Assembly: GCA_947685225.1 (NCBI GenBank)
Contig: CANTUV010000022.1
Span: 9,218,501 to 9,282,500 of the forward strand
Source: Garcia nutans
Taxonomy: Eukaryota > Streptophyta > Magnoliopsida > Malpighiales > Euphorbiaceae
Direction of reading: 5' to 3'
Length of the DNA stretch: 64,000 bases
The translations under genes were made by a program, and so were the position numbers. Of this stretch, positions 1 through 12,850 are shown piece by piece. A model generated the notes under the pieces. It was not told where the DNA came from, made no database searches, and saw only the letters and a list, made by a program, of their open reading frames with translations. The stretch's first letter is position 1. Every line of letters begins with the position of its first letter.

Positions 1-3000
1 CATTTTGTTTATAAATAATTTATGTAAAATAAAATACCGGGTCTCGCTAAATTTTACCAATCAATTTGTAAAATATTTTATCTTGAAGTAAATAGAAAAA
101 AAATTATTTTATTGAAAAATGAGATTGTGAGGTCATATCAAAAGATAGTTATACCTCTGTTTTAAGATATGATAAAATTAAAAAAATATATTATAAGGAT
201 AATTTAGGTATTACTCAAACTTTTTCAGTAAAATTGAATTGTAATAAAATAAGTTAATATTTTTTTTAATTTATTTTTTAAATATTTTATTGTATCTTCT
301 AAACACAATAATATATTTTTTTCAATAAAATATAATCTCAGTAATACATTTCTATACAATATATTTATAGTAATTAATTTTTTCAGTAATCGATAAATAA
401 TCCATTAGATCTATTTGCCTCCGTAAAAATAATTTGTTTGAGAAATATTTTTCAACAATAAAAATTATTTTATTCTGTTTGATTATCATATTAAAAATTA
501 ATTAAACATACTAAAAATTTCAATCTAGAAAACTATACACATTTAAACATACGAAAATTTTATATTTCAAAACTTTATTATTGTTGAATATATGAAAAAA
601 ATAATAAAATAAATTACGGTAATTATTGCTAGCTAATAGCAGTTGGTGATGGTCGCCCAAAGTTAACGATGGGAACTATTGGCCCAATTACTATTTATAC
701 ATACACGTATTTTAGTCCAAATATATATGTAATTTTTAAATTTATTACGTTTGGTAATTTTATTTTTTGAAATTTTATTTTAATTGTTTTATTTTTATAT
801 TTATTTATTTTTATTAATAAATATTTATATTAATTAATATTAATAATTTTATCCTTTATATTTATATATTTTATACTAAATAAATATCTCATTGACTCGG
901 TATGACTCAATATAACTCAATAAATTTATATTTATAAGTTAAAAAAATATAAATTTAAGAAATTATATAGTTAAATTAAAAATTTAAAGGACAAAATAAC
1001 TAAACATAATAGATTTATGGGGCTTTATATATATTTAGCCTATATTTTATTATTATGATGAGTTTATTAAAATTTAAAAAATAATTTTTATCTTTTTGTT
1101 AACAAATAATTTAATTCTTCGTCAATTAAAAAAAATTTCCTTGATTAGCATACAAAAATTAGTAATTTTTTTTAAAACAACTGGAGCAGATAACTTCCAA
1201 TAAAAGGTCTCAAACAAATATGCTATTAATTAGATTAGATTCTTCCATTAAATACTGGAGCCGAAAAATCCAATTCCTTCAATTGTTTTACTTTTAGTGC
1301 AATTATTTTTTTATCGCAATTTTTTTAGTGCAATTTAGTGATTAAATAATTAAATATTTTTATAATAAATAAATACAAAGAAAAAAAATTTTAAATTTTA
1401 ATATCTTCCATCGGGTTTGAAAACTCTGTATAGAAAAATTTTCACGCATTCCACCGAATAATGAGAGCATATTCCTCTAATCAATCACAATCATCTTACT
1501 TTATTAGTGATAATTATATATAGAGGCTATTTGGTATAATTTATATTTATTATCTTCAATTATTTATTATTTTTGGTTGTAAAATTCATATTCTGAATAA
1601 TGAATTAAGAGTTTTTTTTTTATTTTGAATTGAACTTAACTTTTTTAAAATCGTATTTTGATTTTTGATTTTTTTAAATTTTATTACTTTAAATAAATTA
1701 TAATAGAGAAAATTTTAAAATATATAACTTTTTCAAAATTATAATTTGCCTAAATTCTCCAAATAAAAACCAAAAATTATATAATAACAGTGCCAAACAA
1801 ACATTTGAAAGAAAAAAAAAAAAGGAAAAATCACTTTTATAATTGTTTTTCTTTTTTCAAATATCAAAATACAAATGTGTAAATATATGTATAAATTAAC
1901 TATTTTAACTGAGAAATAAAAACTAATAAACACGACAGCAAACTTCAAATCAACTTCATAATTATTCTTTTCAGACAATTGAGGAAGACGTTAAATTTAG
2001 CCAGCCTTCCCTCTTTTTTTTTATGTTAATTAGCGTTTCTTTTAGATAAATTTATATAAATAAATTAATTACGATTCATTTTATCATTAAATAATATCTC
2101 AAAATAGCTTTCAATTTTCTTATTAAATCAAATAATTGATCAATAAAGCGATTAGACTATGTAATTATTTCTTCTCTTTTATGAAAATAATTTAGTTTGG
2201 CCATAGAATAAACAAACTCAGTTTAGACATACATCATATATATAGAAAATTACACCCTTCTGCTAATTTTTTTAGAGTATTTTAGTTTTTTTTTAATAAA
2301 TTTATAATAAACTATATAAATTTATAAATTCATAATAAATTATGTAAATATAATATTTTTATAAAAAAATTATAAATTTTTATAAATTTAAAAATATTTT
2401 TAACAATATAATAAATTTAAAAATTATATATATATATTTTTAGCTTTTTTTTTTTTGAGTAAAAGGTTGATGTTTTTAGCATTTTTGTAAAGAGCCCTCA
2501 TTGCATGTATTGTTTTTCCTTTTACTATATCTAAATACAAGCCCACCCTAAGCCCAATACCACAGATTTAGCCATACAATAGCCCCTACCTCTTCTTACG
2601 GTTTAAATGATAGAGGAATTTACATCAAATACCCATTTTTTTTTCTTTTATTTTCATTTTCACGGTGATAATTTTTTTTTTCATTTTTATACTTTTTAGA
2701 TTACAAATATATGAAAGTTTAAGAATTTTTTTTTAAATTTTACGGATTTGTGTATTTATTCTATTTTTTATTCTTCTTTCTATTCTTTTTATTGTATGCT
2801 TTGGATACTGTTTCTATTTTGCTTGATTATTCATTTATTTTATTTTATTTTTTTAGTTTAGTTGTTAATTGTAATATTAAAGTTTTTTTTTGTATTTCAA
2901 CTATAATATATTTTATATGTTCGATAAAATATTTTAAATTTTTTTTAAAATTTTATTATTCTTATTAATTTATATTTCTTGAATTAATATGTTATTTTTT

Positions 3001-3618
3001 TGAATTGTATTTGTTTCATTTTGATTTGTATTTATATTGTTTATTTATATATAAAAACTATAATACAATATATATTCGCCATGTATATATATAGTATAGT
3101 TAATATATACATATCATATTTACAATGCTATAATTAATCAATATATAAAGACTGAAAGACAATATATTCATAATATATATATATATTATAATTAAGAAGC
3201 ATATAAAAATTTTATAATATATAAAGGCTGGATAACAATATATACATAATATATCTCAATATAAACATAATATAAAGACTAGAGCATAATATATCTATAA
3301 CATATAAAATAATATTATAAAATGATATTATAAAATAATATTATTAAGATTCTTTATTTAAAAAAAAATTATAAGATGATATTGTTTTCCCTTGAAGTTA
3401 TTATTTTATAAAACAATATTTAAAATAAATTTAGTTTTTATTTTTCAAAAAAAATAATTTACAACATATACATAATAAATCCGTAACATATATATAGTAT
3501 ATACAAATTGAAAAAATTGTGAAATTTATTATAGGATGCCTTTTTTTAATTTCTTAAAATTTTATTTTAATTTTAAATTATTTTTAACTATCGTATTTTT
3601 GAAAAAAATTTTGATTTT
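1..3618. other. AT-rich intergenic region, no gene seen
   Basis: This stretch is strongly AT-rich with many poly-A and poly-T runs and short TA repeats. The few open frames are made almost wholly of Phe, Ile, Leu, Tyr and Lys, which is what AT-rich noncoding DNA gives by chance. No plant protein domain, RNA gene or transposon terminus was recognised here. Confidence 0.6.

Positions 3619-3657
<39 letters not shown>
3619..3657. repeat. (TAA)n trinucleotide microsatellite
   Basis: About a dozen uninterrupted TAA/ATA units stand in a row. It is an ordinary plant microsatellite and is likely to vary in length between individuals. Confidence 0.9.
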
Positions 3658-3912
3658 TTGTAGAGCGAGAATAGGTACAAGAGGAGATTTTTATTTTTAT
3701 TTTTTTTTTCTAATAGACTTATTTTTTTTGCCTATTCCAAATTATAGATCACTTATAATTTTAATAAGTTAATTAGTCTGTTAAATATTTATTACTTATT
3801 AAATGCTCTACTCTTTTTAAAATGGAATGAGCACTTCTCATTTTATAAAATATTTAAAAAATTAGATTATGTAGTTAATGAATAATTTTTTTTCTATAAT
3901 ATACCCATTTTA

Positions 3913-4289
3913 CTCTCCATCTATATTAAATAGTTATTGATTATTGTAAAAATAAAAAATTAAAATAACTATTTATTGGATCAATACAATTATAATTTAG
4001 AAAAAAATAAAAAAAATTAAATGTAATATTATTGATTATAAAATAATTAAATAGGAATATAATAATTAATTTATAATGTATCTATAACTTACATAAAATA
4101 ATGAGACTATATTTTGGAATGAATAAAAAAAATATTTCTATTATTTTGGAATGAAGAGAGTATATTATTATAAATTAAAGTAAAGGTCTATTAGAAAAAT
4201 TATATATAAATTTATATTTTTAATAAAATTAATAAAATTTTTAAATTTTTATAAAATAAAAAATGAGTATATTAATTTAGAATGGAGAG
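3913..4289. mobile_element. Stowaway-like MITE (tentative)
   Basis: The left end reads TA then CTCTCCATCTATATTA. The right end, reverse-complemented, reads TA then CTCTCCATTCTAAATTA. These are imperfect terminal inverted repeats next to a TA dinucleotide, the arrangement typical of Tc1/mariner-derived Stowaway MITEs. The interior of about 377 bp has no coding capacity and is AT-rich. Because the background is so AT-rich, the inverted-repeat match is only moderate evidence. Confidence 0.45.
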
Positions 4290-4570
4290 TAATTAATTAA
4301 AATGGTTAACTAGTTGGAGGACATAGAAGGGAATAGTGAAATAGAAGATGGCAGAATCTGTAGAAAAGAAGACGCTGCCGCCGTTGTTGAAAAGGAAAAT
4401 TCAAAACAGAGTTATATCCATGAGGACCAAGACCATGTTTGAAGTTCCAACGTAACTCTTTAGTCTAGTAATCGCGGCGTAAACAGACTGTTCTCGTGTT
4501 GTCACTTGAACCTTCTTCTTCTTATGTTAACTGTCTGTCCCTCTTTTTCTCTTTCTCTCTTAAATAAATA

Positions 4571-4591
4571 AATATATATATATATATATAT
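4571..4591. repeat. (AT)n microsatellite
   Basis: About ten AT units follow a CT-rich stretch and a short AAAT run. Confidence 0.85.
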
Positions 4592-4692
4592 GGATTTATT
4601 TTGAAAAATATTTAACTTAAAAATTAATTTAAAAATTTATAACTAAAACAAATAAAAATATAAAACAAATGTTACACTATCTCACTAGTACA

Positions 4693-5631
4693 AAGGGGCA
4701 AACGCAAAATTAAAAAATAAGGTGGTCAAAATATACACTAATAATATTAAAATTTTAATAAATTTTTATAATAAAATTCTTTTAAATTTCATTAAAATTT
4801 TCACCAACAAGATAAAATTTATTATTTTTTGAACAAAATAAATTCTAAATTATTATTATTTTTTTGTTATTCATAGTAAAAAAAACATAAAATTTAAGTT
4901 TGTACAACAATTAATCCATTTCTATTCATATTCAAAAATATCAACCAATTTTGTAACCTCACTCTAATTGATTAAAAACTCATGCTTAGATAATTAACTA
5001 TAATTGTTAGATATGTAGAATAAAAAAAATACAATAGAAATGATCAAATTATTCAAGAACTTAATATTAAAAATTTAGGGTTTCAAGTAGGGATTTTGAT
5101 AATGCAATAATTTATTAGCAATTTTTTTATTTTAGGATATTAATTTGCCTTTGTTAGAATTTGATTTTATAAATAAAACAAAGAAAATTTAGATTTGAAT
5201 AAAATAAAAAACTAATATTTTTAAAGGAAAAATGAAAATAAATCAAAGAAATTCACTTATCATATAAACATCTTAATTATTATCAATTATCGTTGATGCT
5301 TAAATATCTTATTTTATTCAAGAATTAATATCTTAAAATTTGACGGAAAAAAATTCAACAAAAATGAAAGAAAAGAGATGGTAGAAGGAATGAAAGAAAA
5401 AATGAAAAAAAAAAAAGAATATGTGAATACTACGATTGTGATTGTTGGATGAATCCTCTCATCATAAAATATTTATTAATTATTTTTATTTTTTCATTTC
5501 ATTTTATTTTTTTTATTGGGTTACACTTATAATCTTTAGAACTAGAGGGGCCAAAATCCATTTATTTCAAAAAATAATATATATTAAAAAAAATAAAGGG
5601 GGGCCTCAACCATAACATGGGTCCGCCCGTG
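4693..5631. mobile_element. hAT-like nonautonomous element with 8-bp target duplication
   Basis: The direct repeat CTAGTACA lies at 4685-4692 and again at 5632-5639, immediately outside the element. The left end reads AAGGGGCAAACGC and the right end reverse-complemented reads CACGGGCGGACCC, an imperfect terminal inverted repeat similar to the GGGGCGGA-type ends of plant hAT MITEs. The 939-bp interior shows no coding region and is AT-rich. The exact 8-bp duplication is the strongest evidence; the ends have diverged, so this is an old insertion. Confidence 0.6.
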
Positions 5632-5639
5632 CTAGTACA

Positions 5640-8250
5640 TATATAAAATGTTTCCACTATGCTATAATAGAAAATATTGATTTTTCATTATAATAGCAAT
5701 TTTTTTTTAGTTTAGAGAAAATTATTACTAATGAGTAGGGTGTAATATATGTTCTTAATTAGTTGTGTGATATAATTCTAGTACATTTAATATATATATA
5801 TATATATAATGAATTATTAAATTTAGTATTGACCAGTATGACATAGATTTCAAAAAGAATGAAATGGAGATCTAGATTCTCCAAATGGACATTAATTTTT
5901 ATATATTATTAATATTCTTTTAATCATAAGCTTAGCTAGTAAAACTTTCTTTAAATAAATAATTTGATTTGGTTCCAACATGTAATGTTTTAAAAAAATG
6001 ATTCTTATGTTTGAAAGTTTTTGAAATATCTCAAATAATATAATGGGTCCATATGCATGGTATCCCATGTATATATTTACATATAGAGGTAAAATTATTT
6101 AAGAATGCTATGAAAATTTAATTTTATTCGATATTAAATTTTTTCAATAAATAGATAAAGCCAGAGTTGGAGTTATGAGCCAGCCTCTTCAGCTTATCAA
6201 AGAGTTATTAAGATATGAGCTGTCTTGTAAGTTACATTTTTCTGTATTTGTAACTTACATATTATAATGACATTTCTTTATATCATACATACCTTTCTAA
6301 TTAAACATCCTCTGTACTTGACACACACATATATATATCTTTTAGATAAATTAATGCATATATACAATTTTAATTTTTATTTAATTATGAAGAAATTTGT
6401 CATCCTAACAATTTAAGTATTTATATGTTTTAATTATTTTTCTATTTGATGGTTAATCATATTAATTCATATATCACAAAAAACATGGTTTTTTTTTATA
6501 TTATTATACATAAACATAAATATATATCCATTATAGAAAAATTTTAAAAAAACATATATTTATATATTATAAATAGTTGTCTTTATATTGAAATAAAAAT
6601 TATTTTGTCTGTATTAGGAAGCAGAATGTCTTGATTGAAGTTGCAATGTTCTATTTATTATAAGTATTATTGTGCATCACTTGCACATACTGTATGATAC
6701 AAATAGGTATATAATAGTATCATGGCCCGATGCGTGTATTTATAAACTTTATTTTTTATAAGCCACTCAACTGATAAATAAATATTAATTTGGATTATTG
6801 AATTACTGAATTGCTAATAATTAGATAAATTAATTATATAAACATAAATGTCATATCCACACCCACAGAATTAATAATAATTATTATTACGGTAAGCAAA
6901 TTATCAGCATGATCAATGAAAATGAAGTGCATGGTTATGGTTAAGCTGTCGCTATTATAAAAGAATGACAAGTGTGATACAAATAGCTACAACTTCTTAT
7001 TTGAGGAAAAATAAATTAGCTGCCTATAAGGAATGAAAATTGTCAATATAGAGGAAAATTAAAACTGTCTTAATCATAAAATAACTTCAAAATCCCACAT
7101 TTTAAAAAAGCACATAATTTCATTTTATTATTATATACACAATTATTCATCATCTTCTTGACTATGTGAGTCTTATAATTCACTTTATATTATATATATA
7201 TATATTTATATAAATTATATTGTCATTTTGTAGAAATAACAAAGTAATAAATGAATAATAAATATAAATATATACTAATGTAAAGAGCCTAAAATTCAGT
7301 GCGAGATTGTTTATATATATATATATAACCCAGTAGTTGGATTAGGTATTATTTTCTTAGGTTTTGATTGTGATTTTCAAAATTTTTTAAGGAAATGGCT
7401 TAAATGTCCTTTTATGTTTAGTATCCAAAATATGTTATTAAAAAAAAAAGATACAAGCTATAGTTTGATGTGACTGAGAGACCCCAATTGCATGCAACTG
7501 AACCAACCAGATAGACAAGAATAATAGGGGTGTTACTGAACCTCAAGTACTACTGTTAAACAACATCCACTGTACACACTAAGCACCCAGGCTTCATATT
7601 ATGGTTGGCCATCACTGATTAGCCAAACCAGTGCATCTGTTCTTAAATTATGATAAATAATCTACTATTATTAATTTCTTTAAGAAAGAAATTTAATGTT
7701 ATTTTTTGGGGTTAATAATGTAATATGAAATTAAAATATATAGTTTGAGTTAAATAATTTTTTTAATATATAATAAATAAATAGAAAATTAAGAATTTTA
7801 ACAGTGAGGTCCACACAGAGGAGGTGAGTGATTAAGGAAAGTTTGTCTGGGATTGAATGAGAAGATAAGAAATGAGAGAGAGAGAGAGAGAAGGTGTAGC
7901 TGTTCATGCCACCCTCACGCACCATACCCATGTCGTTATGCGGCTGTGGATTGGGTCCACCGACTAGTAGGCCTTACCCTTCTTTCTCTCTCTCTCTCAA
8001 TGAATTCCTTTCATTTTTTACAAATATTTATGAAAATTTCATTTTTAAGTTAGAAAAAAAAGAGGCAAATAAGAGCAAAATCAGGAAAATCTCTGAAAAA
8101 AAGGGAGAAAAGAAATTATATTTTTTTCTTTTCTTTTTAATTTTTCATGTGTATGTGTGAGCATATTTGCATGACAACAAATCAAAAGAAGAAGCATACT
8201 AACCTCACTTGTTCAAAATCTGGCATTTAAAACAAAAGGGAAAAACAGTA
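5640..8250. other. Intergenic region upstream of the IDD gene
   Basis: AT-rich DNA with several (TA)n runs (for example near 5791-5810, 7194-7204 and 7312-7326), a (GA)n run at about 7874-7891 and a (CT)n run near 7983-7998. It probably includes the distal promoter of the downstream IDD gene. No coding region is supported: the short frames near 7.8-8.1 kb are low-complexity. Confidence 0.5.
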
Positions 8251-8256
8251 GTTTAG

Positions 8257-8260
<4 letters not shown>

Positions 8261-8318
<58 letters not shown>
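8261..8318. repeat. Compound (AT)15(AG)14 microsatellite in the IDD promoter/leader
   Basis: Fifteen AT units (8261-8290) are followed directly by fourteen AG units (8291-8318), ending about 395 bp before the IDD start codon. GA repeats of this kind near plant promoters are known targets of BBR/BPC GAGA-binding proteins. Whether the tract lies in the promoter or the transcribed leader cannot be told from the sequence. Confidence 0.9.
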
Positions 8319-8321
<3 letters not shown>

Positions 8322-8712
8322 TCTAAATGCTTCATGGGGGTTTAGAGTAGTGTTTGCTGTTCTTCTTCTTTCTTAATAATAATCTTTCTTTTTTCTTTCC
8401 TTTTTTTAAGACAATTTCATCCCCATTTGTATCTTCTCTATAGCTAGCTCCTCTTTAAAAAAAGATATTTTTTTTCCTTTTTAGGGTTCTCATTAAATCA
8501 GTATCCAAAAGCTTTTCAATTGTGTTTTGTTGGCCTTTTGAGTTACAAGATTTAAAGAAAGAACTTAAAATTTGCATGTGGGGCTATAGCTAGCTACTTT
8601 TTCTTGATTATAAATTTGTATGCAAGGAGAAGGAACTGAAGGAGTAATATTATAAGAGCTTGGTACGAGTCAAGAAGAAGAAAGAGAATTATTAGTGTTT
8701 GGTTTTCCGAAG
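8319..8712 (+). promoter_or_regulatory. Probable 5' leader of the IDD gene with several short upstream ORFs
   Basis: The stretch is rich in CT and TTC runs, as plant leaders often are. It contains several upstream ATGs, each followed by a near stop: 8327-8350 (7 codons), an overlapping three-codon frame just after it, one near 8575, and 8620-8655 (11 codons). None is in frame with the zinc-finger protein. If transcription starts upstream of 8327 these could damp translation of the main frame. The transcription start is not visible, so this is inference. Confidence 0.35.
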
Positions 8713-11700
8713 ATGGCTGCTTCTTCTTCGTCTGTTAATCCTTTCTTTGGAATTAGAGATGAAGATCATCAAAACCAGATGAAACAACAACAACATTCCT
8801 CAACACCAACTTCATCTTCAGCTCCACTTCAGCCGCCTCAGAAGAAAAAGAGAAACCAGCCAGGAACACCAAGCAAGTATCAACAATTTTATCTAAGTTC
8901 TACTAATTATTAATTAACATAAATAACAACAGCTGTTTCAAGTTAATGAATTTTCAAACAAACTCACCATCTCTTTAATTCATTTTCTTCCAATCATTAT
9001 TTCTTTTAAATTTGTATTAAGAACCCATTAAAGCAAAATCAAAGGGGTTTTTAATACAAATTTTACATACACACCTATGTAAATTAAATTTTGTGTGGAA
9101 ATGACATGGAGTATATGTGTGTATATATATAAAAGAAAGTCCTTTTGTCTCTCCCCATGAGTTTCATCTATACTGATTATTTTTTTTTTAAATTTTTTCT
9201 GGGTTTATAGAATTTTCTAATAATTTTTTGTTTGGCATTTTTCATAACAGATCCAGACGCAGAGGTGATAGCACTATCTCCCAAGACCCTAATGGCAACA
9301 AACAGGTTCATATGTGAGGTATGCAACAAAGGGTTTCAAAGGGAGCAAAATTTACAACTTCACAGAAGAGGACATAACCTGCCTTGGAAGCTTAAGCAGA
9401 AGACTACAAAAGAAGTGAAGAGGAAAGTTTATTTATGCCCTGAGCCCACATGCGTTCACCATGATCCTTCTAGGGCTCTTGGTGACCTTACTGGTATCAA
9501 AAAACACTATTCAAGAAAACATGGTGAGAAGAAATGGAAGTGTGAAAAGTGTTCTAAGAGGTATGCTGTTCAATCTGATTGGAAAGCCCATTCTAAGACT
9601 TGTGGCACTAGAGAATACAGATGTGATTGTGGCACTCTTTTTTCAAGGTAAAATTTCATTTCATTTCATTTCTTTTCTCATTCTCATTCTGATTTTTTTC
9701 AATTAAACCTTAAGCCGATAATGAATGCAAATAAAGAAGCGTTATAAGTAATACAGTAGTTAGTATTTATGTGTTTGTCTTAGGGCTAAAGATTCTCTCC
9801 TTTTCCTCTTTCTCTTTGTTTTTTTCCCACTGATACTGTGGAGAAGATGGTGAAACAGCAGAAAACATGCTCCCACGTGAACAATCTCTGGAAACTGCCA
9901 TGGTCGTAGAGGTTTCAACCAGTGAAAGAAAGAAAGAAATTGAGAAAGCTAAAAAAAATTAATTGAGGATCGTTGTTCTGATTTTATTTTATTTCTTTCT
10001 TTCTTTCTCTTCCTCGGAACCACCGCCCTTTTTGGTTGTTTACTTTTACCTATTCCCGTGTTGCTATGCCATGTATAGCCTTGCTGCTGTGTGCTGTTTA
10101 CCATGTTTGTTCTCTTATGGGTTGGGTAGATGTGATCAGCTCTGTACTCTTGCAGGTACTCCTTTTCATGATAACGTAGGCCCTAACCAACCCGCCTCTC
10201 CATTCTTCTTTCTCTCTCTCTCTTCCACTCTTCTTTTTCTTACTCTCTTCTACTCCATGGCTGCAATTTTAGATCTCTTCTTTAACTATTAGAGGAGAGA
10301 TCGAGAGTTATTTTTATTCATTATCATTATGATCTACAAAGATGGACAATTCGAGAAAATGGAGATGATGTTATTAGTTTCTTGTTTTGGGAACAATTCA
10401 TTAATAGTGGAACTCATGGTTCTATAATTGTATATATATTTTTTCTGCATTTTTAGTTTTATTTAAAAAAAAAGATAGATACAATTATCAAGTTATTGAG
10501 AAAGGACTTGTTTGATTGACTGCTTTTCATGATGTTGAATACATTCTCTAGTTGCATTTATTGAGGTTTCAGTTCTTGAAATGGTATTTCATGGTGTGAT
10601 TGGTTAATGATTTTTTTGACTTCTGGTGCAAAATTCCCCTTCCCCACCTACCCCTCTTCATAATTATGTTTCTGTCTTGTATGGAAATTATAGTTGAACC
10701 TTCTTCACTTTCACATTCTTCTTTATCTTCTTCCTTTTTTCCCCTAATTCATTTTCATTTCTCAATTCATCTTTCAATGTAAATATTGTAACCCTAATTT
10801 TTCTAATTTTTACTATTTATAATAGCGATAATTGTAACTCTATTGTTGGACCACGGATATTCTGGGGTGGGACTGCAAGTCAAGGAAATCTTGAAATGGA
10901 TTTTTTAAATGTCTATCAGTCACGGAGATGCTCATCAGTTTCTCTAATGCCCCCTCTATTTTTTTTTTGTGGACTATATATGTTGTGGGAGCATATTAAT
11001 ATACAGTTTCTATAGGACATCACATGTTGTGCCCTAAGGTAGTTGGCATATTTTTTCGAAGTTCTATAATTTCAGCATGTTATAGAAATTATATAGCAAA
11101 CTTTGGATTCCTATTTCCAAGTTATTTTATTTTACTGCCACGAGTTTTGGTACTTTAATTAATTAACTGCGATTATTATCCAACAATTTGCGTAATTGTT
11201 TGCAGGCGCGACAGTTTCATAACTCATAGAGCCTTCTGTGATGCATTGGCTCAAGAAAGTGCAAGAAACCCTCCTTCCAATTTGAACACTATTGGGAGCC
11301 ATTTGTATGGAATTAGTAATATGAGTTTAGGCTTATCTCAAGTGGGATCTCAAATTTCTGCAATGCAAGACCAATCTAATGACATTTTAAGACTTGGAGG
11401 TGGCCGGACTGGACAATTTGATCATCTCCTTCCTCCATCTATGGGTTCATCATCGTTTCGAATACCACAACAACCTATGCCTTCATCAGCTTTCTTCATG
11501 CCAGAATCAAACCAAAATTATTATGAGGAACACCAATCTCAGCAAGGGCTGATGCAAAATAAACCATTTCATCATGGGCTAATGCAATTTGCTGATCTTC
11601 ATAACACCACAAACACTAACAATCCTCCTCCTCCATCTGCTTCCAATCTTTTCAACCTTAGCTTTCTTTCCAATAGTAGCACTACAAGCAACATTACTAA

Positions 11701-12391
11701 TAACAACAATGCTAATAACTCCAACAGTATACTAATCAATGGTGCTAGTGGCGAAGGGTCTAATATTTTCCCGAACAACATCATGGCCGAGCATCATCAT
11801 CATCAAATGACTTCAGGTGTTCCATCTCTTTTTGGCTCTTCAGCACAAAATGATAATATAGTCCCTCACATGTCAGCTACCGCACTACTTCAAAAGGCAG
11901 CTCAAATGGGTTCAAGTTCAAGCACTAATAGCGCTTCATTGCTAAGAACTTTTGGTAATAGCTCTTCATCATCAAACGCAATGAAATCTGATAGGCCACA
12001 GCTTGTTGCATCAACATTTGGTGGAATTTTCAATGAGAATGAGAATAATCTTCATGATTTAATGAACTCATTCGCAACTGGGAATTCGTCGATTTTTGGC
12101 TCTGCACATGGACAAGAAAATGCTTATAATAACATAGAAGAAGCTAAGTTGCACCAGAGTTTGAACGTGAGTGGCATTGGGGGATCAGATAGATTGACGA
12201 GGGACTTTCTTGGAGTTGGCCAAATTGTGAGAAGCATGAGTGGAGGCTTTTCACAAAGAGAGAAACAGCAACAGCATCAACAACAGCCATCACAACAAGG
12301 AATAGAAATTGGGTCTTCTTCCTTGGCTTCAGAGAGAAAAATGGCTGCGCCGACAAGCCAATCTTTTGGAGGAAGTGGGAATTTTCAGTGA
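8713..12391 (+). CDS. IDD: INDETERMINATE DOMAIN (IDD/BIRD) C2H2 zinc-finger transcription factor
   Basis: A DNA-binding nuclear regulator of the plant-specific IDD family. Exons by frame and splice sites are 8713-8872, 9251-9647 and 11206-12391 (stop TGA at 12389), giving 580 residues. A basic signal KKKRNQPG lies at residues 44-51. The ID domain follows: ZF1 (C75, C78, H91, H95), ZF2 (C116, C121, H139, H144), ZF3 of C2HC type (C151, C154, H167, C171) and ZF4 (C178, C180, H193, C197), joined across intron 2. The long C-terminal half is rich in Ser, Asn and Gln and keeps two family motifs, MSATALLQKAAQMG (408-421) and TRDFLGVG (517-524); in Arabidopsis relatives such regions bind partner proteins including GRAS regulators. 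The motif order suits the IDD4/IDD5 side of the family, but the exact orthologue is not certain. A GTG-initiated extension upstream was rejected; ATG 8713 gives the usual N-terminus. No frameshift or stop is seen. Confidence 0.95.
8873..9250 (+). other. IDD intron 1, apparent GC-AG intron
   Basis: Exon 1 must end after one base of a split codon, because exon 2 enters at AT CCA GAC (the conserved P-D-A-E-V-I-A-L-S-P-K stretch). The only frame-consistent donor is A/GCAAGTAT at 8873, that is, GC rather than GT. The nearby GT (8877) would leave two bases and shift the frame against the only usable acceptors. The acceptor is TTCATAACAG at 9250. The donor matches the known strong GC consensus GCAAGT. 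Confidence 0.8.
9648..11205 (+). other. IDD intron 2 (1558 bp, GT-AG)
   Basis: The donor is AAG/GTAAAA and the acceptor TTTGCAG/GCGCGA. The intron interrupts the fourth zinc finger after the first two bases of an Arg codon, and splicing restores the finger sequence. The intron is pyrimidine-rich and holds an open frame at 9963-10292 whose low-complexity product does not resemble a protein. Confidence 0.9.
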
Positions 12392-12850
12392 AGAGAGAGA
12401 AAGAAAGTTAAAAAAAGAAAGGGTAAGCTGATGATGGATTGATAATGAGAGAGAGAAGAGAAAAAAGTTGTACTGGTACGTAAAAAGCTAACACCATATG
12501 CCTATATCTCACCACCACCACCACCACCAACACCCACCACTACTGCAATATTTCGCCATCACTACTAGGGGTTGTTTGAGGTGTTCAATGATTATATATG
12601 ATTAAAAAGTAAATTCCTGATTTCATTGGTAAATGTGCCTCCTAATGTTTTTTACTGTTTATTTCAAGTTCTTGAATTGCAAATTTTTTTTAAAAAAAAA
12701 ATAATTTTTAGGGTACTTTGGTGTCTCTGACACAGTCTCTTTGAACGGGGACAGTCTTGAAAGAGTACATATGGGTGTTTTTTATTTTCTTGTCTTTTTG
12801 TTTTTATTTCTTTTTTCTTGTTTTCAACTTTAATAATTATCGCAAATGCA
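12392..12850 (+). other. Probable 3' UTR and downstream flank of the IDD gene
   Basis: Purine-rich GA/AAG sequence follows the stop, then a (CAC)n tract at about 12510-12531. Several A/T-rich stretches could act as plant polyadenylation signals. The true transcript end cannot be placed. Confidence 0.4.

Noticed and set aside
1739..3772. Open frames of 70-80 codons in the left AT-rich region
   Set aside because: Composition is almost only Phe, Tyr, Ile, Leu, Lys; expected by chance in DNA this AT-rich.
8877..8878. GT donor for IDD intron 1 at 8877
   Set aside because: It leaves two bases of a codon, and none of the nearby AG acceptors then restores the conserved PDAEVIALSPK frame; the GC donor at 8873 does.
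9963..10292. 109-codon open frame between IDD exons 2 and 3
   Set aside because: It lies wholly inside intron 2 and its product is low-complexity Phe/Leu/Ser with no domain.
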